Below are positions 24,943 through 33,687 of a DNA stretch of 64,000 bases, piece by piece. The notes beneath the pieces were generated by a model. The model made no database searches. It was not told the DNA's origin and saw only the letters and a program-made list of their open reading frames with translations. Source of the DNA: Flavobacteriales bacterium (GTDB lineage: Bacteria > Bacteroidota > Bacteroidia > Flavobacteriales_F > PHOS-HE28). The translations under genes were made by a program, and so were the position numbers. The DNA lies in NCBI GenBank assembly GCA_016716605.1, contig JADJWA010000001.1, positions 2,773,001 through 2,837,000 on the forward strand. The letters are read 5' to 3'. Within the stretch, counting starts at the first letter, position 1, and every line of letters begins with the position of its first letter.

Positions 24943-26736
24943 TCAATGCGTAATGATCACTGGACGCACCAGCCGTTGGCCTGTCTTTTCAGTGATCGAG
25001 AGTAGGTAGGAGCCTGAGGCGAGGCCTCCAACATGAGTGAAGGAGGCGCCATTCTGGGCGGTGATCGTTTCGTAGTGGACCACACGGCCCATGGGGTCGA
25101 TCAGGCGAACCTCGGCGTTGCCTTTGATGGTTGGCATAAGCAGGTTCAACTCGCCCGTGCTCGGGTTCGGCCAGACCATCAGCGCATCAGTCATGTTATG
25201 CTCATCAACCGCATTGGGATCGACCACGACGAATTGCCCCATCATGCCTTCGTCCTCATGCATCAACATGTGACAGTGGTACATGTAGGGCATGTCGGGA
25301 TCGGCGAAGTCCTCGAAGCGCATGATCACTCGGGCGCTGCCCATGGGCGGCACGTACACCACATCCTTCCAACCCGTTTCCCAGGGATCAGGTGCCAAGC
25401 CATTACGATCGAGGATGTTGAACTGCACGTCGTGGATATGCACGGGATGCCCCGACATGGTGCTGTTGGTGAACTCCCAGATCTCGGTGTTGCCCAATGG
25501 GATTGTGACATTGATCACATCCATGTCCATCATGACACCGTTGATCGTAAACGGTCCTTCGATCATGCCCATGGACCCCATGACCTCGGGCGCTAGAACG
25601 AAGGAGCGGGTTTCATCCGCGTCGGCTTCATTCAGCGGATCCATTGGAATGAGCGAAGAGGGGATCGACGTGATGGGATCAGGGGTGGGCGATCCAACGG
25701 TGAACGATACAAGTGGGAAGTCTGCGCCATTGAGGGCGTTCTCTTGATAGCCGTCGAGGAAGGCCGAACCGTCGCCAACCTGCGGAGAGCCCACGATGCC
25801 GTTCGGTAACTCGCTCGCGTAGCTCATCAATTGAAAGGAATTGCCTTCCATGCCATTGAGGTCCATCAGTAGTTCAAGTCGTTCGCCAGGCATCAGGCGA
25901 GCGCGCGTCAAGGAGACAGGCGAGGCAAGTAGGCCGCCGTCCGTGCCGATCACGTGGAAGTTCATCCCGTTGTCGAAGCCCAGTAGGAAGGTGCGTTCAG
26001 AACTACCGTTCAAGCAGCGGAGGCGCACGATCTGTGCGGGCAGTTCCTTCCATGCGTTGCGCACGCCGTTGGCGATCACCACACTGTCCAAACCCGTATG
26101 CAACATGATCTCCCCCGCGACTATGGGCTTCGTCTGAAGGATCAAGGGGATGTCATCCACGCCATAGGTGCGGGGCAAAGCCAGTGCAGCTTCCTGCGGG
26201 TCACGCACGATGATCATTCCTGCAAGTCCCTTGCTTACTTGATAGTCTGTCAGCCCGATGCCGTGCGGATGGTACCAGAATGTGCTGGCTCGGTTCATCA
26301 CCGTGAACGTTGGGCTCCACGTGCTCGAAGGCATGATCATGGAGTGCGGGCCTCCATCGTTCGCCGCGCTCACATGCAAGCCATGCCAATGCGTCGTGGT
26401 GAGGTCGGGCATGGTGTTCGTAACGTTCAGTGTCATGGGTTGCCCTTGTTGTAGGATGAGCGTTGGCCCCAACAGGTCGCCGTTGTAGCCGTAGGTGGGT
26501 ATCACCTCGCCAGGATGGAACTCCCAGGTTCCCTCCTGTATGGTGAGGTCAATGGTCGATCCACTCAACGTATCGGGTATCGGGAGCGCGTTCTGTGCGA
26601 ACGTGGAGAAGGTGGAAAGCACGATCCCGAAGACCAGCGTTGCACGACATGCTGACGCACTAGACCCCTGCAACGGGTGCAAGCGGATCCGCGGATAGCG
26701 CAGATCGAATTTGCTCAGCACCTTGTTCATGCTCAT
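24943..26736 (-). CDS. Multicopper oxidase with T9SS sorting domain
   Basis: 597 aa; start at the ATG at 26736, with MNKVLSK six bases further in as alternative. After an N-terminal hydrophobic segment come three cupredoxin domains with the four copper motifs THWHGLH, WYHPHG, HPVHIHD and YHCHMLMHEDEGMM. That is the CueO/SufI/CotA group, with a Met ligand position after the last His. The C-terminal ~75 residues form a T9SS sorting domain (MVWPNPSTGELNL). It is therefore a surface-anchored oxidase, a second copper oxidase in one array and distinct from the fused one at 14819. The copper-array transcript probably begins with it or with the small gene before it. Confidence 0.9.
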   Translation of the reverse strand: MSMNKVLSKFDLRYPRIRLHPLQGSSASACRATLVFGIVLSTFSTFAQNALPIPDTLSGSTIDLTIQEGTWEFHPGEVIPTYGYNGDLLGPTLILQQGQPMTLNVTNTMPDLTTTHWHGLHVSAANDGGPHSMIMPSSTWSPTFTVMNRASTFWYHPHGIGLTDYQVSKGLAGMIIVRDPQEAALALPRTYGVDDIPLILQTKPIVAGEIMLHTGLDSVVIANGVRNAWKELPAQIVRLRCLNGSSERTFLLGFDNGMNFHVIGTDGGLLASPVSLTRARLMPGERLELLMDLNGMEGNSFQLMSYASELPNGIVGSPQVGDGSAFLDGYQENALNGADFPLVSFTVGSPTPDPITSIPSSLIPMDPLNEADADETRSFVLAPEVMGSMGMIEGPFTINGVMMDMDVINVTIPLGNTEIWEFTNSTMSGHPVHIHDVQFNILDRNGLAPDPWETGWKDVVYVPPMGSARVIMRFEDFADPDMPYMYHCHMLMHEDEGMMGQFVVVDPNAVDEHNMTDALMVWPNPSTGELNLLMPTIKGNAEVRLIDPMGRVVHYETITAQNGASFTHVGGLASGSYLLSITEKTGQRLVRPVIITH

Positions 26737-26885
26737 GACCCAAGGCGATGCATTGCGGCTTTCTACGTTGGGCCGTTGATTCGCCCCGTCCTGTTCTATT
26801 GGCATTGTTGGTCCTTCAAATTCGATCGGTTGAAATGCACGCGCTCCGATGCGCTGTGCATCAGAGCTATCCGAACGAAAGAGGA

Positions 26886-27284
26886 CTATAGGCGGAGAAT
26901 GCCGAGTTCCACCAAGCCATCAAGGATGGATCCTCGGAGCGGCGGTTTGTGAGCGAACCAAGAAAGGGGTTCAACGGGTCGGGTCGGGGCAACGTATGCC
27001 ACATAACCGATGCTCACCCATGTGGCAATGTCTGGAACATGCGTGGCGGCTGTACGTTGCTGCACATCCAGTACCGCTTGCACCTTGCTGAAGGTGCAGC
27101 AGAGATTGCCCACGGTGGGTACCTCGCTCGTAGCTTCCTCGTGCATGCAGCAACTCTTCGCGGTACCCCAATGGGCTGTAGTGCGGCCCGTGTCGGCGCA
27201 GTGCATCTGCCAGAGGGCAGGAATGCACTGGGCCGTAAGCAGCAGCAAGGCTACAGGCAGGGCGAAAAGGCGGAGCGCACGCAT
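26886..27284 (-). CDS. Small exported Cys-rich protein (HYC_CC_PP-like)
   Basis: 132 aa from the ATG at 27284, chosen for the signal peptide MRALRLFALPVALLLL. The mature part has MHCAD, SCCMHEE and LCC cysteine groups, then RPVEPLSWFAHKPPL near the end. The order of His-Cys, CC and PP motifs resembles a Bacteroidota family found near metal-resistance genes; I recognise it only by that pattern. Possibly a periplasmic metal-binding protein. It is the first minus-strand gene before the copper array and is divergent from the UbiA-like gene. Confidence 0.65.
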   Translation of the reverse strand: MRALRLFALPVALLLLTAQCIPALWQMHCADTGRTTAHWGTAKSCCMHEEATSEVPTVGNLCCTFSKVQAVLDVQQRTAATHVPDIATWVSIGYVAYVAPTRPVEPLSWFAHKPPLRGSILDGLVELGILRL

Positions 27285-27441
27285 GACGGACACAATGTTA
27301 CGCGCTGTGCCCCCCCTGCCGACCGTCAGCAAGCGTGTTTTCTTGGATTGCTGGGCTTATGGCAGCAGGAGCCTGCACAAACATCAGCTTGGTTCCATAC
27401 TGGGCGTACAACATGTCGGAACGGGCGTGGTAAGTTGCACC

Positions 27442-28359
27442 GTGCGCTTACTTACCGCCATTTCTCGATTTGCTCGCCCCAAGACCGTTCTCTGGTTCAC
27501 GGTTTCCACGGTCATGGGCTTCAGCGCTCTTTTGCTATCAGCTCCTCCGCCCGCCAGGTTCTTCTTCGTGCTGCTTCCCATTATCCTGTTGAACGTCGGA
27601 TCGATCATCACCAACGACATCGCTGACTTCTCCGTCGATAGACATAGCCCAGATCCTGCAAAGACGAGCCGACCATTGGTTTCTGGCCTCGTGAACATCA
27701 ACGAGGCCATCGTGATCGCATCCCTCTCATTCGGTATGGCACTGATCATGTCGGCCTTCATCAGCAGATGGACGTTTCTTTTTTCTGTGGCCATCACCAT
27801 CCTTGCCGTTGTCTACTCCCTACCGCCATTCAAGCTCTCTTCGAGCCGTTTAGGAAGCCTGCTCTTCTGGCCATTCATGTGTGTGGTTTGCTACGCTTTC
27901 TGGATCTGTCTGGTAGATGAGGCGGCCCCTACTTCTCCCGAAGGCAACCTGTTGTGGCGGAAACCCGAGGGCTGGATGTTCCTTGGTGCGGTCGTCACGT
28001 TCATGGGCGTTGGCGAAATAATCTCCAAAGACCTGCGCGACCTGGATTGTGATAGACTGGGAGGCAGGCGCACTTTCGTTGAATCGTTGAAGCTTGAGCA
28101 TTCTACACGTCTTATGGCGCTCTCCTGTTGGTTGGGCGCGGGCCTTTGGGTAGGCACGCTCTACATGACGGGCAGAACTGCCACCGTACCATCCGTCCTA
28201 CTACTCATAGTTAGCGTTGACTGGTGTATCAAGCTGACCCGCTCGTCCCAGACCCTTCGTCAGGCCTATGATCGCCAGTTGGCTATGGCCATTCACGAGC
28301 AATGGACGCGTGTTTACGCGGTCATGCAGTTCCTTACCGCAGCTACCTTTATTGTCTAG
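27442..28359 (+). CDS. UbiA-family prenyltransferase
   Basis: 305 aa if translation starts at the GTG at 27442 (27427 GTG is the alternative); no ATG fits. About eight or nine spans. The first Asp-rich motif is NDIADFSVDRHSPDP, matching NDxxDxxxD. The second is in SKDLRDLDCDRLGGRRT. Both are needed to bind the prenyl diphosphate and magnesium. It would attach a prenyl chain to an unknown acceptor in the inner membrane. Housekeeping members make menaquinone, haem O or archaeal-type lipids; which applies here cannot be read. Eleven bases separate it from the next gene. Confidence 0.85.
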   Translation: MRLLTAISRFARPKTVLWFTVSTVMGFSALLLSAPPPARFFFVLLPIILLNVGSIITNDIADFSVDRHSPDPAKTSRPLVSGLVNINEAIVIASLSFGMALIMSAFISRWTFLFSVAITILAVVYSLPPFKLSSSRLGSLLFWPFMCVVCYAFWICLVDEAAPTSPEGNLLWRKPEGWMFLGAVVTFMGVGEIISKDLRDLDCDRLGGRRTFVESLKLEHSTRLMALSCWLGAGLWVGTLYMTGRTATVPSVLLLIVSVDWCIKLTRSSQTLRQAYDRQLAMAIHEQWTRVYAVMQFLTAATFIV

Positions 28360-28369
28360 AACCGATCAC

Positions 28370-28570
28370 ATGAAAGCACGGATACACATCTTCATTGCGC
28401 GAGGGTTGCTTGCGTTGGCGGTCTTGTTCCTGCTTCTCTCATGGGGAATGAGGAGCGGAGGTACGCTCATGGGAATGGACCAAGGGCATTTATTCCATGA
28501 CGCAGGAATGTTCGCGTTGCTCAGTATCGCCGTCTTCGCTGACGCGTATTTCCATTTGAGACGACAGTAG
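28370..28570 (+). CDS. Small two-span membrane protein
   Basis: 66 aa from the ATG at 28370: a basic start MKARIH, a first span (GLLALAVLFLLLSWGM), a short loop with GHLFHDAG, a second span, and a basic end HLRRQ. It follows the UbiA-like gene by eleven bases and is probably cotranscribed. No family recognised. Confidence 0.6.
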   Translation: MKARIHIFIARGLLALAVLFLLLSWGMRSGGTLMGMDQGHLFHDAGMFALLSIAVFADAYFHLRRQ

Positions 28571-28691
28571 CTCGGTTTCGGTCGTCGTCTGCTGATCAAC
28601 TGGATGCGTTCGGCGAGAGTCTCACGAGCACGGGTCCAGACCAACATCGCTCATCCATGCATTGTCCACCGATCTCGCGTCACGCAGGTTC

Positions 28692-30473
28692 TCAGTACAG
28701 TTCGGGAAAGAGAACCTGTGCAAGTCGCATCACCCTTGGGCTTTGCTCGGGTTTCAGAAAGTAGTAGCGGTCGATTTTCCGTTGGATACCTCCGTTCTTA
28801 TCCTCGGAGAATTGGATCTTGTCCTGGCCATACACGATCATAGCCTTGAGATAGAGGTCTCCGATGTCCTTGTGGTACTCCAGAACGTTGTGCGTTAGCT
28901 CTCGCAGATTGCCGAAGTCATAGTAGACGCAAGCACCGATCTTCAAGGAAAGAAGGGCAAGGAGCGGCTCAGCGCTTGACTTGACTGCTCCAATGCGCGG
29001 TGGGTCTGGCCAACGGTTAAGGAGCCAGCCATATCCCCACTTCCTTAGGGCTTCCTTTTGCTCAACACTCGACCTTTCAATGTTCTCTGTTTTAATGGTC
29101 TCAAGGAGTTTTTCGTCCGCCTCTGTCGAGTCATAGCCCTTTCGGAACAGGCATGTGCTGTAGCGGTGAAATTCAGTCCATGGCAGCCGAAGAAGATAGT
29201 GGAGTAGGGGCTCGTCATTCACACGAAGCTCGGCGGTGTTGATCCAGATGTGATCGATGTTGAAGAGGTACTCAATCACGAATGGCTTGTGGCGTTTGGT
29301 CAACAGACTTGATACCCAGCCAACATTTCTGTCCCACAAGCCCAGCTTATCATTCAGGCTCGCGACCATCTCGGAGTTCATGTTGAGGATAGGATCATGA
29401 TCATAGCCAGGTGGAGGAAAGAAGCCATGCTGATAGCCGTCCTTTATGAATTGGACCGCATGTTCCACGGAACTCTGGAATTGCCTTTGGCGACTTTCAT
29501 GTTCTTCTATCTCAAACGCCTCCTGTCGAGCCTGCTCCTCTTGCGCCCGTCGCTCCTCATCTGCCTTCAGCGCAGCCTCCATCCGCTCGGCCAGTTCGCC
29601 TTCAAGCCGCTTCTTTTCGGCGCCTGAATCATGGAAGAATACCTCGACAGGGTTCGTGTGATAGGTCAATTCCGCCAGCGTTGCTGTCTCACAATGCCAT
29701 GAATGGGATAGTTCCAAGTCTTCCAGATGGAACCTCTGATAGAAGCACTTCAAAACAAGTTCGCCCTGCCGCTTTGATGCGGCCATGGCTTCATTGTCAA
29801 GAACAAAAAGGTTGAAATTCCGATTGTAGTAGACGTCCTTCTGGAAGAACAAGTGCTGCTCTTCATCACTACCGAAATGAGCGAAGACCCAGATGAGGTG
29901 GATGCCGCGTTCGGCATAGAAGATGGTCCGTGCGACGATGACGCTTAGGAAGTCCTTGCTGATCTGTAGCTCGAAGGCGATCTTTCTGTCTGGGAATGCG
30001 GCCAACACATCGGGTTTCCGCCAGTCCCTTGAAACCGCCCTGTCCTTGTAAACCTTGTCCACATGGACGGATAGCACATCTGGTTGCTTGGATAGAGTAT
30101 GGCCAATGAAGTTCTTCAGTTCAAAGTGCTTGTCGCCCTCCTTCTGGCCATTGTACTGTATGCGGTAGATCTGTTCCTTGGACAGATGGTGTTTTGTCTT
30201 GATTGAGCACTGCGGTGAATCACGCAGGTGCTGGAAGTACCAATGGGTACCAGTGTGACTTACGCGAGCGCGGACAGTGACGGGCGTTTTGCATTCGGTG
30301 CAGACGTAGTGAGGTGCGTGTCGCTGAATGCCCTCCTCTACATCCTTGCGGAGTTGGAAAATCTCCGCTTCTCTCTTGTGTTGGTCAGCGAAGACGACAT
30401 TGGCATCCAAGACCTTGCCTGCGGATCGCTCCAGCACGAATTGAATGTGTCGTGGTGCGTGATCGCGGGGCAT
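28692..30473 (-). CDS. CoiA/DUF6035-like putative nuclease
   Basis: 593 aa. An N-terminal zinc-ribbon-like piece (YVCTECKTPVTV, Cys58 and Cys61, then HWYFQHL) precedes a PD-(D/E)XK-type core: KPDVLAAF with Asp155 and IAFELQIS with Glu168-x-Gln170. The ExQ variant and the zinc ribbon are the layout of competence protein CoiA and DUF6035. The middle (about residues 290-345) is a long charged coiled coil. The last 200 residues are helical and unassigned. CoiA-like proteins appear in defence islands; here it faces away from the three-gene set beginning at 30660. The role is likely DNA processing or phage restriction, unproven. Confidence 0.7.
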   Translation of the reverse strand: MPRDHAPRHIQFVLERSAGKVLDANVVFADQHKREAEIFQLRKDVEEGIQRHAPHYVCTECKTPVTVRARVSHTGTHWYFQHLRDSPQCSIKTKHHLSKEQIYRIQYNGQKEGDKHFELKNFIGHTLSKQPDVLSVHVDKVYKDRAVSRDWRKPDVLAAFPDRKIAFELQISKDFLSVIVARTIFYAERGIHLIWVFAHFGSDEEQHLFFQKDVYYNRNFNLFVLDNEAMAASKRQGELVLKCFYQRFHLEDLELSHSWHCETATLAELTYHTNPVEVFFHDSGAEKKRLEGELAERMEAALKADEERRAQEEQARQEAFEIEEHESRQRQFQSSVEHAVQFIKDGYQHGFFPPPGYDHDPILNMNSEMVASLNDKLGLWDRNVGWVSSLLTKRHKPFVIEYLFNIDHIWINTAELRVNDEPLLHYLLRLPWTEFHRYSTCLFRKGYDSTEADEKLLETIKTENIERSSVEQKEALRKWGYGWLLNRWPDPPRIGAVKSSAEPLLALLSLKIGACVYYDFGNLRELTHNVLEYHKDIGDLYLKAMIVYGQDKIQFSEDKNGGIQRKIDRYYFLKPEQSPRVMRLAQVLFPELY

Positions 30474-30659
30474 GGTGGCGCTGTCGTGCTTGCTGAAAGT
30501 ATGCCACGAAATTGATTTTGACGCGAATTGGCCTTAGTCGAGACAGTGCTAACGGTTCGATCTGGGTGAAGTCGCGCATGACCTTGACCTTTTCAGATTT
30601 GCGAATCGCTGTAAGCGCATCCCTGTGCTGTTGTCGAAGCTACTTTCGAACAGTCAAAC

Positions 30660-31253
30660 ATGAGCACCAAAAGAAAAGCAATGGAGTGGTGGCATTATCT
30701 CTTGGCCAACGCGGGAGTAACAGGCGCGATCGGATTTCTCTTTAAGGTCTGGATCGAGCATGGTCGCGATCGGAAGTTGGAAGAGTTCAAGGCAGTATTG
30801 GAACGCGACACCTCGGCAGTTAGGCAACTGCAAGAGCAGCGTGCGCAAGCCATTCGTGCCGTGTACTATGACATGACCAAGTATATGATGCGTTTCCCTG
30901 AGGTGGCCTCTCGCTTGAGAGGCATTCGCGCAGTTGAGGAGCGGGAGCGTCTCATCATGAAGTTGCAGCGGATGATGACCAATCTCCATTGCACAATTCT
31001 GGCCAACACGCTCTACTTCACCGATAAGGAAGCTGCGACCATCAATGGTCTCCTCACTTCGACTAAGGAATACGAGGCCCGATGCTTTGCGCTTCCCGAA
31101 GCTGGCGATCCTGATTTAGAGAAAGAACTAAAGAAGGACATGGATGAATTTGTCCGAAGCAGGTGGCTGGTCGCGTTGAACGCCATGGCCGATGAGTTCC
31201 AACGGATACTGGGGGTATCGGCATTGAGCACTTCGAATGGTTTCGTGAAGTGA
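30660..31253 (+). CDS. Membrane-anchored coiled-coil protein, first gene of a defence-like trio
   Basis: 197 aa. One hydrophobic segment near the N-terminus (WWHYLLANAGVTGAIGFLF) followed by a long helical, charged cytoplasmic region (RKLEEFKAVLERDTSAVRQL in part). No family recognised. It is separated from the AbiU2-like gene by 31 bases, and that gene from the TIR-like gene by 28 bases, all on the plus strand, so they are probably one operon. By analogy with other abortive-infection loci it could anchor or sense at the membrane; that is inference. Confidence 0.7.
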   Translation: MSTKRKAMEWWHYLLANAGVTGAIGFLFKVWIEHGRDRKLEEFKAVLERDTSAVRQLQEQRAQAIRAVYYDMTKYMMRFPEVASRLRGIRAVEERERLIMKLQRMMTNLHCTILANTLYFTDKEAATINGLLTSTKEYEARCFALPEAGDPDLEKELKKDMDEFVRSRWLVALNAMADEFQRILGVSALSTSNGFVK

Positions 31254-31284
31254 ATCGCTGTCGGTCCAATTGATTGAACACACT

Positions 31285-31998
31285 ATGACGCAACGAACGG
31301 AAGATGACCTAAAGGCAGAATGGAAGGCCGTGCTGGGCCAAGAGAAGGGGGCATACTATCACCACTTCTGGCACCAGTTGCATCACTTGCACATGGTCTG
31401 GCGTGAGCTACGCACAATGCTTGACCAGAAGCAGGAGGCATTGGGTGTGGTGAATGCAACCATTCCACATTTCTGGTCTGTAGCGGCCAATAGCATGTGG
31501 AAGGAAGTGATCGTGGGGGTGTGCGGTTATTCTGATTCCGTGCCGAATGATCGTACGCGCAAGCCCGATAGCGTGAGCTTCCCCTTTTGGCTGGAAGACC
31601 ACACGTCAAACCTGACCGATGACCAGAAGAAGGAACTAGCTACGGTAGTGAGCAAGTACAAGAGCGGTTTAGCCCCTTTGCGTCATGCACGCGACAAGTA
31701 TCTCGGTCACTGGAACGCCGAGGAATGGTTCACAAAGAATCCGCCACAGATAAGGCCTGAGTTCGTGGAGCGAACCTTGAATGACATTACGGCTGTGCTC
31801 AACTTGATTGAAACTCAGAACGGGCTTAGTCCATGGACATATGGTGGTGGACCCTCACCAATGGGAGGAGCCGAAAATCTAATGACCTGTCTTCGCGAAG
31901 TGATAAGTGCCTGGGACGAGAAGGTCCGCCTACAAGCCGAGAATCGTGCGCAGTACCGTGCCGAACGGGAGAGGCGACAGGCGGAAGCCGCTGAGTAG
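31285..31998 (+). CDS. AbiU2-like protein
   Basis: 237 aa from the ATG at 31285 (MTQRTEDD). It is all-helical and rich in Trp and His in the first part (YYHHFWHQLHHLHMVW). A central RHARDKYLGHWNAE motif resembles the R-D-K-x-x-H motif of the AbiU2/HEPN-like group. AbiU2 belongs to an abortive-infection system of Lactococcus, and HEPN folds are often RNases. The exact HEPN RxxxxH spacing is not clear here, so catalysis is uncertain. Middle gene of the trio. Confidence 0.55.
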   Translation: MTQRTEDDLKAEWKAVLGQEKGAYYHHFWHQLHHLHMVWRELRTMLDQKQEALGVVNATIPHFWSVAANSMWKEVIVGVCGYSDSVPNDRTRKPDSVSFPFWLEDHTSNLTDDQKKELATVVSKYKSGLAPLRHARDKYLGHWNAEEWFTKNPPQIRPEFVERTLNDITAVLNLIETQNGLSPWTYGGGPSPMGGAENLMTCLREVISAWDEKVRLQAENRAQYRAERERRQAEAAE

Positions 31999-32026
31999 CG
32001 GATATCTTCACCTTCGAGCTACTGCC

Positions 32027-32764
32027 ATGATCTCCAGAAAGCAACTTAGACGCATCGCTGACGAGGTATACATGCTGCCCTATTATGACGGGGCGAAGAA
32101 GCGATTCAAGGAATACCTAGGCACCGTGGGTAAACACATCAGCGAGCAGCGGTATCCGAATGAAGCTGAGTACCAGAGGGAGCTTGATCGAATGAACGAA
32201 TTGGTCAAGGAGATCGGCACTTTCTTTCTCGATGACGAAGCTGAGGAGCGCCATCATAGCAAGGTTCAACGTGGCATTCGCCATTTCATCCATCGGCTGC
32301 TCAGCCACCATCCAAGGATCTTTGTGGTGCATGGGCGGAATGTGGATGTGCGCAATGCCATCACTTCCATGCTCGGTAAGCTGAAGATGGACTATGAAGT
32401 GCTTGAAGACCGAACAAGCTCAGGTGCTACCGTTATCGAGAAGTTCCTGAACTGCGCGGAGGAGTGTGACTTCGCAATCGTTCTAATGACCGCTGATGAT
32501 GAAGGAGGTATCCGAGGAGCGAACCAGATGGTGCTCAGGGCTCGTCAGAATGTCATCCTCGAACTCGGCTATTTCATAAGCAGAGTTGGTCGAAAGAAGA
32601 TCATCATAATGCAGGAGGATGGAGTTCACATCGAGTGGCCCTCGGACCTGAATGGCATAGTGCGCATCCCATACGACCGTGGAGGAGGTTGGAAGCGTAG
32701 CGTGCTAAAGGAATTGGAGGCTGCCGATGTATACCTCCACCCGACCTATGCTCGGGCCGTGTAA
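32027..32764 (+). CDS. TIR-like effector (CAP12/Pycsar-type, PF10137-like)
   Basis: 245 aa from the ATG at 32027, 28 bases after the AbiU2-like gene. Residues 1-92 are helical with no recognised domain. Residues ~97-240 have the TIR-like pattern of the PF10137 group: IFVVHGRN, VIEKFLNCAEECDFAIVLMT in parts, then RARQNVILELGYF with the presumed catalytic Glu179, and GRKKIIIM. In CBASS and Pycsar systems such domains deplete NAD+ when activated by a cyclic nucleotide. Here it is 147 bases upstream of the CBASS operon, so it may be a second effector or belong to a separate system with the two genes before it. Confidence 0.85.
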   Translation: MISRKQLRRIADEVYMLPYYDGAKKRFKEYLGTVGKHISEQRYPNEAEYQRELDRMNELVKEIGTFFLDDEAEERHHSKVQRGIRHFIHRLLSHHPRIFVVHGRNVDVRNAITSMLGKLKMDYEVLEDRTSSGATVIEKFLNCAEECDFAIVLMTADDEGGIRGANQMVLRARQNVILELGYFISRVGRKKIIIMQEDGVHIEWPSDLNGIVRIPYDRGGGWKRSVLKELEAADVYLHPTYARAV

Positions 32765-32911
32765 GCACTTAGTTGAATTTGGGAGCTTCCACAGCGCCCG
32801 TCACAACGTAACGTCCCAAGGCTTAGAGTGTGCAACTCCTAGAGGATTCCTTTGGTGTTGGAACTGCAATCTTTTTCTGATAGACTTGACAGCACAGGAT
32901 CGACGGATTTT

Positions 32912-33676
32912 ATGGCAACCACCCCAAAAAAGCGAGTATCAGGTCATGGACGGCGTTTTCTACGGGATGCGTTTATCCATGATCAAAGTGTGCTACGCGC
33001 TGAGCTAGAACGCGCACGATTCAGCATCACGCACCCCACGCGCAAGGGGGAAGTTTCCGAGAAGCATGTTATTGATACCCTGCGACGCTACCTACCCCAG
33101 AGGTATTGCGTTGAATCCGCTATCATTATCGACAGTGCGGGGAGAACCAGTGATGCAATCGATGTGGTGATTTTCGATCGCCATTTTACGCCGACGTTGC
33201 TTGACCAAAAGAGTTTTGCCTATGTGCCTGCGGAAGCGGTCTATGCGGTCTTCGAGGTCAAGCAGGACCTCAATGGCCCAATGCTCGCATACGCATCTGA
33301 AAAGGCCGCTTCCGTCCGAAGAATGAAGCGAACTTCAGTTGGGTACATGAATGGAGATGTCCCGATGAAGCCCAAACCCCAGATCGACATCATCGCTGGT
33401 ATTGTTGCCCTAGAGGCGACACTTACCCTGCAAACGGCGAAGGGGTTGGCAAAGGCATTGCTCCCCCTCGCGGGTGACGGCATCTTGAATTGCGGTCTGG
33501 CGGTGAAAGGTTGCTCCTTCGACACCTTTACTGCTGGGACCATCACGATAAGTAACCAAGAGACGGCCTTGATGCATTTCCTTTTCAGACTGCTAGGACG
33601 CCTTCAGATCGTAGGCAGTGTTCCAGCGGTCAATTGGGCTGAGTATGCCAAGGTGCTCACTGTGCGCAAATCATAA
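32912..33676 (+). CDS. DUF6602 nuclease-like protein, candidate CBASS effector
   Basis: 254 aa from the ATG at 32912. Its first 120 residues follow the DUF6602 pattern: an N-terminal helix, GEVSEKHVIDTLRRYLP in part, then SDAIDVVIFDR (Asp84, Asp89), YVPAEAVYAVFEVK (Glu115, Lys117). The D...ExK arrangement is that of restriction-endonuclease folds, so a nuclease is inferred. The C-terminal half (AIL/GDG-rich, from about residue 150) is unassigned and could hold the signal-binding part. Its stop is 11 bases before the CD-NTase start, so they form one operon. I do not recall DUF6602 as a standard CBASS effector. Confidence 0.72.
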   Translation: MATTPKKRVSGHGRRFLRDAFIHDQSVLRAELERARFSITHPTRKGEVSEKHVIDTLRRYLPQRYCVESAIIIDSAGRTSDAIDVVIFDRHFTPTLLDQKSFAYVPAEAVYAVFEVKQDLNGPMLAYASEKAASVRRMKRTSVGYMNGDVPMKPKPQIDIIAGIVALEATLTLQTAKGLAKALLPLAGDGILNCGLAVKGCSFDTFTAGTITISNQETALMHFLFRLLGRLQIVGSVPAVNWAEYAKVLTVRKS

Positions 33677-33687
33677 CACTGCCTCCC

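Noticed and set aside
24167..26736. Reading this stretch as a metal-independent secreted-protein cluster
   Set aside because: The oxidase has all four copper motifs and the array continues without strand change into the copper ATPase, so a copper role is the better reading.
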